DNA of 64,000 nucleotides from Bradyrhizobium sp. SZCCT0153 (GTDB taxonomy: Bacteria; Pseudomonadota; Alphaproteobacteria; Rhizobiales; Xanthobacteraceae), in contig NZ_JAFCKS010000005.1 of assembly GCF_018129995.1 (NCBI RefSeq), positions 1 to 64,000 of the forward strand, written 5' to 3'. Below are positions 26,857 through 35,919 of the stretch, in pieces. The notes beneath the pieces were generated by a model that was not told where the DNA came from, ran no database searches, and was given only the letters and a program-made list of their open reading frames with translations. Positions within the stretch are counted from its first letter, which is position 1. Every line of letters begins with the position of its first letter. Both the position numbers and the translations under genes were made by a program.

Positions 26857-28722
26857 ATGAATGCGATACCCGACGACCTCCTGATCAACGCGCCTGATGA
26901 GATTCGCATCCGCCAGGATCTGGTGCTGACGGCGCTCGGCCGCCGTCCGGCAGATCGCTCCTTGCGGGTCGGCCGGCTGCTCGACGTGCACAGCCGCACC
27001 TGGAGCGATGATCAGGAAATCGTGTTCAAGGGCCGACGGATCGCATGGGTCGGGCCGGCCGGCAGTTATCCGGGCGAGGTCCGGGAGCGCGTGCATCGTC
27101 CCGACCTCGCAGCAGTTCCCGGCTTCGGCGAAGTCCATAAGCATATCGAAAGCTCGCATCTGACGCCGGAATGGGAAGCGGCGCTGGTGCTGCCCCATGG
27201 CAACACCTGGACGTGCGAGGCGAGCCATGAATTCTCCAATGTCAACGGCGCACGTAATCTCGAATTCTGGTTCGAGGCACGTCGTCGCGGATCGCCGCTG
27301 AAGATCTTTCCGCAACCGGGATCGGCGGTGCCGCCCACGGCGTATGAGTGGGGCGGCGGCTGGTATGGCCACGACGAGCAGGCGCGCTTCATGGCGGAGA
27401 GCCTGATGGTCACCGGGCTTGACGAGGTGATGGACTGGCCCGCGGTCTGGAATCCGGAAAACCCGTCCTACAAACGGTTATGGGGCATGATCGAGGCCAC
27501 GTTCGCGGCCCGCGGCGTCGTCGAAGGCCACGCCTCCGGTCTGCGGGACCTGCCATCCATCAACGCCTTCGCCGCGGCCGGCCTCGCCTCCGATCATGAA
27601 GTGCAGACGCCGGAGGAGACCTGGGACAAGCTCACCCGCGGCCTCTTCATCGAGTTGCGCGTCTACGCCATGTCCGAGATCGTCGCCTGGCTGCTCGCCA
27701 AGGGTCTGCAGGACTGGTCGCAGATCGCCTTCACCACCGACGACCGCAGCGCCAGCCATACGCTCGAGCTCGGCGCCAGCGATCACAACGCGCGGGTGGC
27801 GATCGAGGCCGGTCTCGCGCCGGAAGTCGCGATCCAGTGTCTTACCATCAATCCCGCGCGTCACATGCGCATCACGCCGTTCGTCGGCAGTCTCGCGCCG
27901 GGGCGATTTGGCGATGTTGTGCTGCTATCGGATGTCGCCAAGCTGACCATCACCGAGGTCTGGGCCGACGGCGCGCAGGTGTCCGAAGGCAAGCGCTATC
28001 TGGGCAGGGTCCCCGAAATCTCCTGGCCCGATTGGGCGACCAGGACGGTGAATATCAAGCGTACGATTGAGCCGAAGGACTTCGAGCTGCCGGCTGAACC
28101 CGGCCGCGCCACGATGAAAGCCGCCGTGATCCGCCCGTTCCACTGGCATCCGGAGTTCTACACCCTCGATTTGCCGGTGCGTGACGGCGCCGTGCAGCGC
28201 GATGAGAGCGAGGCCATCACCAAGTTTGCGATCGTCGATCGCTTCTCCGGCGACGGCCGGGTTGCAAAGATGTTCTGGCGCGGCTGCGGACCGCGCACGC
28301 CGGATACCGCGGTTGCCTGCTCGGTCGCGCACGACAAGCACAACATCTGGGTGGTCGGCTCGTCCGACGCTGCGATGGCCAAGGCCGTGAACGCGCTGGT
28401 CGAACGTCAAGGCGGATGGGCGCTGGTGCGCGAAGGCGAGCTCGTCGCCACCGTGCGGTTCGAGGTCGGCGGATTGATGAGCTGTCGCTCGGCGCAGGCG
28501 CTCGATGCGGAGATGCAGGCACTCTACGCGGAGGGCCGCAAGGTGGACTGGATGTACGAGCCGACCTTCCGTCCGCGCTGGTATCCCGGATTTCCCGAGC
28601 GCCTGATGTTCGCGACGCTGACCTGCGCGCCCTGGAGCTGGGTTCTGGTCGCGCCCTGCGAGCAGGCGCCGCTCGGATTTATCAACGTGCAGACCGGCGA
28701 AGTGCACCCGGTGGTCTGGTAG
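26857..28722 (+). CDS. Adenine deaminase family protein
   Basis: The 621-residue amidohydrolase has the adenine deaminase architecture: an N-terminal beta-sandwich part, the metal-dependent barrel and the C-terminal adenine deaminase domain (from about residue 440). The metal region reads PGFGEVHKHIESSHLTPEWE, where family members usually have GHVHIESS, so the HxH pair is kept but its surroundings differ. Later features are GHASGLRD, DHEVQTPEE and TTDDRSASH. The expected reaction is adenine to hypoxanthine plus ammonia; the divergent metal motif leaves another purine-like substrate open. ATG 26857 follows GAGG. An NCS2 permease gene follows after 13 bases. Confidence 0.82.
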   Translation: MNAIPDDLLINAPDEIRIRQDLVLTALGRRPADRSLRVGRLLDVHSRTWSDDQEIVFKGRRIAWVGPAGSYPGEVRERVHRPDLAAVPGFGEVHKHIESSHLTPEWEAALVLPHGNTWTCEASHEFSNVNGARNLEFWFEARRRGSPLKIFPQPGSAVPPTAYEWGGGWYGHDEQARFMAESLMVTGLDEVMDWPAVWNPENPSYKRLWGMIEATFAARGVVEGHASGLRDLPSINAFAAAGLASDHEVQTPEETWDKLTRGLFIELRVYAMSEIVAWLLAKGLQDWSQIAFTTDDRSASHTLELGASDHNARVAIEAGLAPEVAIQCLTINPARHMRITPFVGSLAPGRFGDVVLLSDVAKLTITEVWADGAQVSEGKRYLGRVPEISWPDWATRTVNIKRTIEPKDFELPAEPGRATMKAAVIRPFHWHPEFYTLDLPVRDGAVQRDESEAITKFAIVDRFSGDGRVAKMFWRGCGPRTPDTAVACSVAHDKHNIWVVGSSDAAMAKAVNALVERQGGWALVREGELVATVRFEVGGLMSCRSAQALDAEMQALYAEGRKVDWMYEPTFRPRWYPGFPERLMFATLTCAPWSWVLVAPCEQAPLGFINVQTGEVHPVVW

Positions 28723-28735
28723 AGGAGCGACTGCG

Positions 28736-30127
28736 ATGAACGAGATGACGCAACCGCAACCGGCTTCCGCGGAGCCGACGTCGAACCCGGCCAGAGGTTC
28801 GCTCGACCGCATCTTCCGCCTTACCGAGCGCGACACCAGCGTTGGCCGAGAAGTGATGGCGGGCGCGACCACGTTCGCCGCGATGGCCTATATCATCGCG
28901 GTGAACCCTGCGATCATGTCCAACGCCGGAATGGATCGAGCCGATCTCGTCAGCGCCACCGCACTTGCCGCCATCTTCGGTTCGGCGATGATGGGACTTT
29001 GGGCCAATCTGCCGCTCGCCGTTGCCCCGGCCATGGGCTCGAACGTCATCTTCACCTATGTGATCGTCAAGCAGATGGGCATGCCATGGCAAGGCGCACT
29101 TGCCATGGTTGCTTTCACCGGCGTCCTGTTCCTGATCCTCAGCCTGTCGAAGCTGCGCGAGCGCGTTGCCAGGGATGTTCCAGAGGCGTTGAAGATCGGC
29201 ATCCAGGCGGCCGTTGGCACGCTCATTGTTTTCATCGCGCTTCGCGGCGCCGGTTTCGTGGTGCAGAATCCCTCGACCTATATTGCGATGGGATCGCTGC
29301 GCAGCCCATCGGTGCTGTTGACCCTGTTCGGTCTCTTGCTCACACCGGTACTGGTGGTGCGCCGGGTACCAGCCGCGCTGATCCTGTCGATTGCGGTGCT
29401 GACGCTGATCGGCCTTTTCGTTCCTGGCGCGAACGGCAAGATGGTCACGTCAGTGCCCTCGGCCATCATGTCGTGGCCGCGCTGGCCTACGAGCACCTTC
29501 ATGGCGCTCGATTTCGGCTATCTCTTCAGCCATTTCATCGTGGCGTTGCCGCTCCTGTTCTACTTCCTTTGCGCCGAATTCTTCTCGACCCTCGGCACAC
29601 TGATCGGCGTGACGGGCGCCGCCAATCTGCGCCGGCCCGATGGTTCGATCCCGAACGCCACCGCCGCATTTGCGACGGATGCGACGGCGTCAATCGTGGG
29701 GCCGCTGCTCGGTACCTCCGTCGTCACGGCCTATATCGAATCCATCACCGGCGTGCAGGCCGGCGGTCGCACCGGCCTGACCTCGCTGACGGTCGCAGCG
29801 TTCTTCTGCTTCGCGCTGTTCTTCTGGCCGGTCTTCGTCATCATCCCGCCGCAAGCCACCGCGCCGGCACTCGTGCTCGTCGGCGTCTTGATGATGCAGG
29901 GGCTCGCCCGCATCGACATGACCGATCTCGTCAATGCGGTGCCGATCGTGCTGACGTTGCTCGTTACCGTACTGACCAACAATCTGATCAACGGCATGGC
30001 CCTGGGCACGTTGAGCCATATCGCGCTGGAGGTCACGATGGGCCGGAGATCGCAGATTCCCGCGATGGTCTGGGGCCTTGGTGTGGTGTTCGTTGCCTAC
30101 GCGATCGTGATCGCGCAGATATTCTAG
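28736..30127 (+). CDS. NCS2-family purine permease (adenine/hypoxanthine/guanine type)
   Basis: The 463-residue inner-membrane protein has 12 or more hydrophobic segments. It carries the AzgA-subgroup features TTFAAMAYIIAVNPAIM, APAMGSNVIFTY, FFSTLGTLIGVTG and FATDATASIVGPLLGTSVVTAYIES. This subgroup imports adenine, hypoxanthine or guanine by proton symport. GAGGAG precedes the ATG, 13 bases after the adenine deaminase stop, so importer and first enzyme are co-expressed under the TetR protein. Confidence 0.92.
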   Translation: MNEMTQPQPASAEPTSNPARGSLDRIFRLTERDTSVGREVMAGATTFAAMAYIIAVNPAIMSNAGMDRADLVSATALAAIFGSAMMGLWANLPLAVAPAMGSNVIFTYVIVKQMGMPWQGALAMVAFTGVLFLILSLSKLRERVARDVPEALKIGIQAAVGTLIVFIALRGAGFVVQNPSTYIAMGSLRSPSVLLTLFGLLLTPVLVVRRVPAALILSIAVLTLIGLFVPGANGKMVTSVPSAIMSWPRWPTSTFMALDFGYLFSHFIVALPLLFYFLCAEFFSTLGTLIGVTGAANLRRPDGSIPNATAAFATDATASIVGPLLGTSVVTAYIESITGVQAGGRTGLTSLTVAAFFCFALFFWPVFVIIPPQATAPALVLVGVLMMQGLARIDMTDLVNAVPIVLTLLVTVLTNNLINGMALGTLSHIALEVTMGRRSQIPAMVWGLGVVFVAYAIVIAQIF

Positions 30128-30148
30128 ATGCATCGACGTCGCGGAAGC

Positions 30149-30370
30149 CTATGCCGCGAGATCCAGTAGGCGACACGATCCGCGTACCAGCACCTTGCGG
30201 CCATTCGGCGTCATTGCAGGTACGCCGTCGCTGACGACGACAAGACCAAGCTTGACGAGGCTCTCGATGAGATAGGCCTTCGAGAGGCGACTGCTTGACG
30301 CCGGCTTGCGAAGTGCGCGCAAGGCTTCCCATTGCTCCGGCGAAAGATCGAAGTCGACGTCGTTGCTCAT
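30149..30370 (-). CDS. Small hypothetical protein, winged-helix-like
   Basis: A 73-residue protein starting MSNDVDFDLSPEQWEALRAL. The pattern of three helices and a beta hairpin (LSKAYLIESLVKLGLVVVSDGVPAMTPNGRKVL) resembles a compact winged helix. I do not recognise the family, though similar short proteins seem common in Bradyrhizobium. It converges on the permease gene. Confidence 0.65.
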   Translation of the reverse strand: MSNDVDFDLSPEQWEALRALRKPASSSRLSKAYLIESLVKLGLVVVSDGVPAMTPNGRKVLVRGSCRLLDLAA

Positions 30371-30721
30371 GTTGCCTCAAGCGATAGTACCGTTCGTGCG
30401 CCCCTGTTAGCGGCGCTGCGTGAAGACCGTGCGACGACAATGAGTCGGGAATTCGGTGATCTGTCTAGAACGCCTCTTCACGAATTGCCGCACTTCATTG
30501 CGCCACAACAGTTAAGATCGGTCGGGCGCGAATTTCGTCCCGCGCCGCGATCACACATTGATGATGAAGACTTGATATTGCGCCGCGAGCTACCGCGCTG
30601 CACGGGAAGCGCTGCTGTCCCATTCCGCGTCGCAATACGCACAGAAACCATGAGACGAAGGTTGCGGGACTCTGTTACGCTGATTCGCGGGGAATGGCTT
30701 CACACAGCAGGAGTGGAGTGC
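30371..30721. other. Intergenic stretch of somewhat lower GC
   Basis: I see no supported gene, terminator or promoter pair in these 351 bases. An open frame runs through into the 66-residue gene at 30722, but its upstream part has no ribosome site or coding pattern. Confidence 0.4.
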
Positions 30722-30922
30722 ATGAACAGGCTGGTGGAAATTCGCAGTCAGGAATCCCTGTGCCGGGAGCGCGCCGCGCTCGATTCTGAGCGCCGGATCT
30801 TCTGGCTCGCGCAAGCCCAGGAATGGGAGCAGCGCGCGCTTGACGAGATCGCCTATCACTTCCGAGAGTGCAATGTGGCTCGGACGGAGCCTTGCGCGAA
30901 ACTGACGTCGGCAGTGACGTGA
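30722..30922 (+). CDS. Small hypothetical protein, helical and charged
   Basis: The 66-residue protein starts MNRLVEIRSQESLCRERAAL after GGAG. It is predicted to be mostly helical (ALDSERRIFWLAQAQEWEQRALDEIAYHFREC), with two cysteines. No function is recognisable. It converges with the VWA-protein gene, 4 bases apart. Confidence 0.55.
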   Translation: MNRLVEIRSQESLCRERAALDSERRIFWLAQAQEWEQRALDEIAYHFRECNVARTEPCAKLTSAVT

Positions 30923-30926
30923 AGAC

Positions 30927-32303
30927 TTACTGATAGGTCGCCACGATATCGGACACCGCGCGCTCGAGCTGCTGCGCGGTGGCGCATTGGCGGACGATGC
31001 TGCAAAAGGTCGCGTAGCGCGGCATTTCCGAATCGCCAAAACCCCAGGCGAGCCGCCCCTCGGGATTGAGCCAGACCAGGCGCGTCGAGCGTTCGGAGAC
31101 GCGGCGCAGGATGTCGGCGCGCGGGTCCAGATTGTTGCTGCGGGCATCGCCGAGCACGATCACCGTGGTCTGCGGCGTGAGCGTGCTCATGAAGTCCTTC
31201 TCGAAATCGACCAGCGAGGATCCGTAGTCGGACGATCCGAAGCCGACCTTGGACATGATCTCGGCCATCGCCTCTTCCGGCGACTTCTTCTCCAGGATCT
31301 CGCTGACCTCGATCAGATGCGAGGAGAAAGCGAAGGAGTGGACGTCGTCGACCACCTCGTGCAGCGAGTGGATCAGGAGCAGGAAGAAATCCGAGACCTG
31401 CGCGACCGAGCCGGAGACGTCGCACAGTGCGACGATCTTCGGCCGGTCGCGGTGCTTGCGCTTCCAGGCGGTGAGGAACGGCACACCGCCCCAGGCCGCG
31501 TTGCGGCGCAGTGTGCGGCGAACGTCGAGATGGCCGCGGCGCTGACGCTTGCGCGGTTTCGAATAGCGTTCGCGCAGGCGCCGCGCGATCTGGCGGATCA
31601 GGGCACGCATCTCGGCGACCTGGCGCCGCTCGATGCGGGCCAGCGGTGCATTGCGCAGGATCTCGTTGCGGAGGTTTTCAGCCTCCTCGCGGGCATAGAG
31701 TGCAAGCCCCTGCGCAACGGTATCGCGCACGGCTTCCCGCAACGCATCGAGCGCGGCCCGAAGCCGCTCGGCCAGTGCCGGGTTGGACGCGGTCAGCTCG
31801 TCGAGATCGTCGCGCAGGCGCTGGAGGCCCATGGCGTCGAGGATGCGGCTGGAGAAGATGCCGCGCTGCGTGGAGTAGCGGATGTCGGACAGGGAGGCTG
31901 CCCCGGAAGCGCTGGCGATGGCGGCGGCGACCGCATTGCGATCTTGCGACAGCAGCATCCGGGCAAGCGGGCCCAAGCCTTCGGGAGGCTGTCCTTCGCC
32001 CGCTTCGCTGGCCGAGCTGGACGAGGGCGACTGATCCGCATCCTGCGAGGCGGCGTTGCTGTCGGCCTCGGGCTGATCCTGCCGCGGCTCCGGCTGGCTG
32101 AAGAACAGATCGAAACAATCCCCGAGCGCGAGCTTCTCGTCCTGCGACTTGGCGAGGGTCAACAGAAGGGTGTCGCGCAGGATGGCGCGGTCGGACATGC
32201 CGACCTGCGCAACCGCGCGCATCGCATCGATGCTTTCGGCGGGCGAGACATGGACGCCGGCGCCCCGCGCCGCGCGGAAGAAACGATGGAGGTTTTCGCG
32301 CAT
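30927..32303 (-). CDS. VWA-domain protein, CoxE-like
   Basis: A 458-residue cytoplasmic protein. The N-terminal half contains a Glu/Ser/Gln-rich low-complexity stretch (about residues 70-110). A basic linker (RKRQRRGHLDVRRTLRRN) leads into a von Willebrand A domain with an intact metal-ion-dependent adhesion site (CDVSGSV). The domain order matches CoxE-type proteins, which work with MoxR ATPases in maturing metalloenzymes. The MoxR gene is directly upstream. ATG 32303 is preferred; a TTG at 32312 overlapping the MoxR stop is an alternative start. Confidence 0.85.
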   Translation of the reverse strand: MRENLHRFFRAARGAGVHVSPAESIDAMRAVAQVGMSDRAILRDTLLLTLAKSQDEKLALGDCFDLFFSQPEPRQDQPEADSNAASQDADQSPSSSSASEAGEGQPPEGLGPLARMLLSQDRNAVAAAIASASGAASLSDIRYSTQRGIFSSRILDAMGLQRLRDDLDELTASNPALAERLRAALDALREAVRDTVAQGLALYAREEAENLRNEILRNAPLARIERRQVAEMRALIRQIARRLRERYSKPRKRQRRGHLDVRRTLRRNAAWGGVPFLTAWKRKHRDRPKIVALCDVSGSVAQVSDFFLLLIHSLHEVVDDVHSFAFSSHLIEVSEILEKKSPEEAMAEIMSKVGFGSSDYGSSLVDFEKDFMSTLTPQTTVIVLGDARSNNLDPRADILRRVSERSTRLVWLNPEGRLAWGFGDSEMPRYATFCSIVRQCATAQQLERAVSDIVATYQ

Positions 32304-32308
32304 CGGCG

Positions 32309-33256
32309 TCAACCGAAGACGTTGGATCGTGCTGCCTTGGCAATGAAGGTCGTAATCTGAGGCTGGGCCGCCTCTATGTCGGCCTCGTATTTCAGGAGCA
32401 CGTTGAGCGTGTCCTTGACGATGTCCGTGTCGAGCTCGGAAGCCTGGAGCAGCACCAGCACGCGCGCCCAGTCGATGGTCTCACTGACCGAGGGCAGCTT
32501 CTTGAGGTCGAGCGAGCGGATCTCGTGGATGAAGCCGACCATCTGCCGCCTTAGCGTCTGCGAGATGCCGGGCACGCGGCTCTCGACGATGCGCTCTTCG
32601 AGCCGCTGCTCGGGGAAGCCGATATGCAGATGCAGGCAGCGCCGCTTCAGGGCGTCGCCGAGATCCCGTTCGCTGTTGGAGGTGAGGATCACCGTCGGCG
32701 GCGTGATCGCCGAGACGGTGCCGAGCTCGGGGATCGTGACCTGGAAGTCGGAGAGGATTTCCAGCAGGAGGGATTCGAATTCCGCATCCGACTTGTCGAT
32801 CTCGTCGATCAGGAGCACGCAGCCGCCCGGCTGTTCCAGGGCCTGGAGCAGCGGTCGTGGTTCGACGAACTCCTTGGAGAAGAACACGTCGCCGAAATCG
32901 TGGAGCTGCGCCAGTGCGGCGTGCAGCGTCTGCGCGCCGCCGAGAACTTCGCCAAGCTTGTCCTTGAGGATCTGCGTGTAGAGAAGCTGTTTTGCGTACT
33001 TCCACTCGTAGAGCGCCTTGGCCTCGTCGAGGCCCTCATAGCATTGCAGGCGGATCATTTTCATGCCGCGCCAGGCGGCGATCGCCTTGGCGAGCTCGGT
33101 CTTGCCGACGCCCGCGGGGCCCTCGACCAGAATCGGCTTCTCGATCTGTTGCGACAAATAGACGGCCGTAGCGATCTGCCGGCTCGCGATATAGCCTTGC
33201 GCGGCGAGGCCGCTCTCGACTGCCTCGATCGCGATCGAGGGCTTCTGTTCAGCCAC
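32309..33256 (-). CDS. MoxR/CoxD-type AAA ATPase
   Basis: About 315 residues from a GTG at 33256, which follows GGGAG at good spacing. The Walker A is GPAGVGKT (about 46-53), the Walker B CVLLIDEIDK, and sensor 1 VILTSNSERDLGDALKRRC, all intact. MoxR ATPases act as chaperones with VWA partners; the CoxE-like gene follows with 5 bases between. In carboxidotrophs the CoxD/CoxE pair matures the molybdenum-copper site, but no cox structural genes are present here, so the client is unknown; the xanthine dehydrogenase at 2925 is one conjecture. The open frame extends upstream to 33370, less likely coding. Confidence 0.85.
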   Translation of the reverse strand: MAEQKPSIAIEAVESGLAAQGYIASRQIATAVYLSQQIEKPILVEGPAGVGKTELAKAIAAWRGMKMIRLQCYEGLDEAKALYEWKYAKQLLYTQILKDKLGEVLGGAQTLHAALAQLHDFGDVFFSKEFVEPRPLLQALEQPGGCVLLIDEIDKSDAEFESLLLEILSDFQVTIPELGTVSAITPPTVILTSNSERDLGDALKRRCLHLHIGFPEQRLEERIVESRVPGISQTLRRQMVGFIHEIRSLDLKKLPSVSETIDWARVLVLLQASELDTDIVKDTLNVLLKYEADIEAAQPQITTFIAKAARSNVFG

Positions 33257-33403
33257 GAAAGAGCGCTCCCAAAGGTCTTGCTTGGGGCTTGTTCTGCCCG
33301 CGTTCCCGGCAAAGAACAAGCCTCGTTTGGGAGACATCAGACCCGCACGGACGGCGCTTTTTCCGCTCAACGCAAATTCGGGGGCGACCGACCGGCCGCG
33401 CGA

Positions 33404-33604
33404 TCAGTGCCGCAGCAGTTCCGGCTTGCGGATGGTCTGTCTGACCTCGGCGCCGCAATCGGCGCATTCATAGACGAAGTCGATCTTGGCAAGGCTCCAA
33501 TGCGGTTCGACCTCCCGCACATACATCGGCAGGAATCCCATGCAGGACGGGCAAATCACAGGCGCGATCTCGATATCCTGATGATGCTGTACATAAGCTG
33601 GCAT
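33404..33604 (-). CDS. Small zinc-ribbon-like protein
   Basis: The 66-residue protein starts MPAYVQHHQDIEIAPVICPS. Two CxxC pairs (CPSCMG and CADCG) about 30 residues apart could bind one zinc in a ribbon. GGAGAG precedes the ATG. No function can be assigned. Confidence 0.65.
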   Translation of the reverse strand: MPAYVQHHQDIEIAPVICPSCMGFLPMYVREVEPHWSLAKIDFVYECADCGAEVRQTIRKPELLRH

Positions 33605-33827
33605 CTCGGCTCTCCTTCGCAGGCGACCACCAAACCCCGCACAAAGGCTACTGCCGGTCGGCCCAAGCCTGAGATCAACTCTTTCGAACAGAGGCGGAAC
33701 GATGGGCGTTTGTCGTTCGCTGTGACATTCTTGTTACGTCGCTGTACTGTAAGGGGCGGACCAAATGCCTATTTCACAGGGTGATCCGCTTTCCACGGAC
33801 TTTACCGCAACGATAAGGGAGCAACCC

Positions 33828-34802
33828 ATGACGCATGCCATTCGCTTTCGCAATACCGGCGGTCCGGAAGTCCTGGTCTGGGAGGAGGTCAGTGTTGGCA
33901 AGCCTGGGCCGGGCGAGGCGCGAATTCGCCACACAGCTGTCGGTCTCAACTTCGTCGACATCTACAATCGCTCGGGTGTGTATCCAGTGGAATTGCCGAG
34001 CGGTCTTGGCAGCGAAGCGGCCGGAACCGTGGAGGAAGTCGGGCCCGGTGTCACCGACCTGAAGCCCGGTGATCGCGTCGCGTATGGCGCCTCGCCGCTC
34101 GGCGCCTATTCCGAGGCGCGGCTGATTCCCGCCGACCGGCTATTGAAGCTGCCGGATGGCGTCGACGACAAGACCGCAGCGGCGATGATGCTGAAAGGGC
34201 TCACGACCCAATATCTGATCCGGCAGACCTATCGCGTGAAGGCCGGCGACACCATCCTGCTGCATGCCGCCGCCGGCGGCGTCGGACTGATCCTGAGCCA
34301 GTGGGCCAAGCATCTCGGCGCGACCGTGATCGGCACCGTCAGCAATGACGAGAAGGCAAAGCTCGCCAAGGCGCATGGTTGCGATCATGTCATCATCTAC
34401 ACGCGCGAGGATTTCGTGAAGCGCGTCGACGAGATCACCGGGGGCAAGAAAGTGCCGGTTGTTTATGACTCCGTTGGCAAGAATACGTTCCTGAAGTCGC
34501 TGGACTGTCTCGCGCCGCTCGGCGTCGCGGCGTTGTTCGGGGCGTCCTCCGGTGCCGTCGAGCCGCTCAATCTCGGTTTGCTCGCCCAGAAAGGCTCGCT
34601 CTACGTCACCCGGCCGACGCTATTCACCTACGCCGCCAAGCGCGAGAACCTGGTCGCGATGGCTAACGAACTGTTCGACGTCGTGAAGTCCGGCGCGGTC
34701 AAGATCGAGGTGCACCAGACCTATCCGCTGAAGGATGCCGCCAAGGCGCATGCGGATCTTGCCGCGCGCAAGACCACGGGATCGACCGTTCTCACCGTGT
34801 GA
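33828..34802 (+). CDS. Quinone oxidoreductase (QorA type, MDR superfamily)
   Basis: A 324-residue zinc-free medium-chain dehydrogenase/reductase. The N-terminal GroES-like domain has LNFVDIYNRSGVYP, characteristic of NADPH:quinone reductases. The Rossmann domain has HAAAGGVGLILSQWAKHLGA, and GKNTFLKSLDCLAPLG follows. It would reduce quinones or similar enones with NADPH in the cytoplasm. AAGGGAG lies before ATG 33828. A strong hairpin (34819-34845) ends the transcript and overlaps the stop codon of the convergent gene. Confidence 0.88.
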   Translation: MTHAIRFRNTGGPEVLVWEEVSVGKPGPGEARIRHTAVGLNFVDIYNRSGVYPVELPSGLGSEAAGTVEEVGPGVTDLKPGDRVAYGASPLGAYSEARLIPADRLLKLPDGVDDKTAAAMMLKGLTTQYLIRQTYRVKAGDTILLHAAAGGVGLILSQWAKHLGATVIGTVSNDEKAKLAKAHGCDHVIIYTREDFVKRVDEITGGKKVPVVYDSVGKNTFLKSLDCLAPLGVAALFGASSGAVEPLNLGLLAQKGSLYVTRPTLFTYAAKRENLVAMANELFDVVKSGAVKIEVHQTYPLKDAAKAHADLAARKTTGSTVLTV

Positions 34803-34818
34803 TCTGCCGAACGGGCGC

Positions 34819-34845
34819 TGACGCAGGCCGCCCGGGCCTGCGTCA
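34819..34845. terminator. Shared hairpin between convergent genes
   Basis: TGACGCAGGCC (34819-34829) pairs perfectly with GGCCTGCGTCA (34835-34845) around a 5-base loop. The last three bases are the complement of the stop codon of the minus-strand gene. No T-run follows. Confidence 0.55.
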
Positions 34846-35118
34846 CGTCCGTTCGTGCTTGCGCAGGTCGCGGGCGTGATCGAGGCGGATCGCCTGAAGG
34901 TCGACATCTTCAGGAGGAATCTGGGGGAGGGCGGCCTCGTTCATTATCGCCTCGGTGACGTCCTCGACCGAGTTCTCCACGATTTCGTGGATGAACGAGA
35001 TGTTCTGATATTCACCCGAAGTGACGCGGGAGATGACCTCGCGCCTTGTGATCTCGGGATCGACCACCGCCTCGCGGCCGCGTCGCCCATAGTCGATCAT
35101 CACGACGAAATACTGCAT
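34843..35118 (-). CDS. Small unknown protein under S24-repressor control
   Basis: A 91-residue protein starting MQYFVVMIDYGRRGREAVVD, predicted as alpha/beta with an acidic second half (IHEIVENSVEDVTEAIMNEA). There is no known motif. An AGGA site precedes the ATG. Its promoter (TTGACT at 35188-35183 and AATACT at 35165-35160, minus strand, 17-base spacer) contains a TTCCG-N5-CGGAA dyad inside the spacer, so it is probably regulated with the neighbouring S24 repressor module. Confidence 0.7.
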   Translation of the reverse strand: MQYFVVMIDYGRRGREAVVDPEITRREVISRVTSGEYQNISFIHEIVENSVEDVTEAIMNEAALPQIPPEDVDLQAIRLDHARDLRKHERT

Positions 35119-35159
35119 GAAACAATCCTGCCGCGCCCCGTGACCGGGAGCGCGGCAGG

Positions 35160-35188
35160 AGTATTTCCGAAAAACGGAATTAAGTCAA
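35160..35188 (-). promoter_or_regulatory. Promoter of the 91-residue gene with embedded operator O1
   Basis: The minus-strand -35 TTGACT and -10 AATACT are 17 bases apart. The dyad TTCCG-AAAAA-CGGAA (35165-35179) fills the spacer, a classical repressor position. Confidence 0.6.
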
Positions 35189-35191
35189 GGG

Positions 35192-35207
35192 CGATTTTCG
35201 AAAATCG
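35192..35207. promoter_or_regulatory. 16-bp perfect palindrome O2
   Basis: CGATTTTCGAAAATCG lies just upstream of the -35 box of the preceding promoter. It is partly similar to the TTCCG-N5-CGGAA dyads, so it may be an auxiliary operator. Confidence 0.4.
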
Positions 35208-35225
35208 GAAGTCTTGACTGGCCTC

Positions 35226-35834
35226 CTACTTGCCCTTTTTGCGGGGGCGCGCAGACTTGGCGCGCAGCCGCTCGAGCTGGCCCTTGGGCATCGACAGGCA
35301 GATTTCTCCCACCCACTCGAGTTTCACGCCGACGATCGGCTTAGCGTTGAAGCTGTTGAGATTGACGACGGAAGGGGTTTTGCCCCGCTCGATGGTCTTC
35401 AGGTAGCGCTCGCCGGTCTTGAGCCGGACCACAGCCTCTTCGCCGTAGAAACTCGACAGCGGATGGCGCTGATCCTTGTAGACCACGATCACGTCGCCGC
35501 TCTCGTATTTTGGCAGCATCGAATCGCCCACGATCTCGAATGCGACGGTCTCTTCCATGATCGGGAAGGGCAGCGCGATATCGCCGAGGCCTTCCGGGGG
35601 AACCTGTTCGTAGTCCGGCTCGATCACAGCGCCGGCGCCGACGCGGCCCATGATCGGCGCGAGGTTGAGCTCGAGGTATTCCATGATCGGAATGATTTCC
35701 GACGCCTTTACCAGGCGTTCGCCGCCGAGGATCTCCGAAACCGCGCCGGGTCGCACGCCCATGGCCGCCGCCAAGCCGCCCTTGCTCTTGCCTGTCTTTT
35801 CCAGGCCCCGCTCGATCATTGCAACGTCCAACAT
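35226..35834 (-). CDS. S24-family (LexA/CI-like) transcriptional repressor
   Basis: This 202-residue protein combines an N-terminal Xre-type helix-turn-helix (KSKGGLAAAMGVRPGAVSEI, residues 17-36) with a C-terminal S24 peptidase domain. Catalytic Ser105 lies in IVGDSMLPKYESGD and Lys139 in VVRLKTGERY. A plausible self-cleavage bond is Ala67-Gly68 in RVGAGAV between the domains. Such proteins repress until RecA-stimulated autocleavage, as in phage CI. ATG 35834 follows AAGGGA; the longer frame to 35897 would run through the promoter. Dyads O1-O4 nearby share its likely recognition sequence, indicating autoregulation and control of both neighbours. Confidence 0.88.
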   Translation of the reverse strand: MLDVAMIERGLEKTGKSKGGLAAAMGVRPGAVSEILGGERLVKASEIIPIMEYLELNLAPIMGRVGAGAVIEPDYEQVPPEGLGDIALPFPIMEETVAFEIVGDSMLPKYESGDVIVVYKDQRHPLSSFYGEEAVVRLKTGERYLKTIERGKTPSVVNLNSFNAKPIVGVKLEWVGEICLSMPKGQLERLRAKSARPRKKGK

Positions 35835-35874
35835 GCTGATTCCCTTGATTGCGCGCCGTCTCACCCTCTTGTAA

Positions 35875-35887
35875 TCCGAAATTCGGA
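35875..35887. promoter_or_regulatory. Operator O3 in the S24 repressor's own promoter region
   Basis: TCCGAAATTCGGA is a perfect dyad (TCCG-N5-CGGA) 41 bases before the repressor ATG, in the interval between a weak TTGCAT (35897-35892, minus) and TTACAA (35874-35869). Confidence 0.5.
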
Positions 35888-35919
35888 ATTGATGCAATTA
35901 TGAATATCAGAATTATTGC

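Noticed and set aside
35213..35219. CTTGACT as a plus-strand -35 box
   Set aside because: No -10 box at the right distance and no plus-strand gene follows; it only forms an inverted repeat with the real -35 at 35183-35189.
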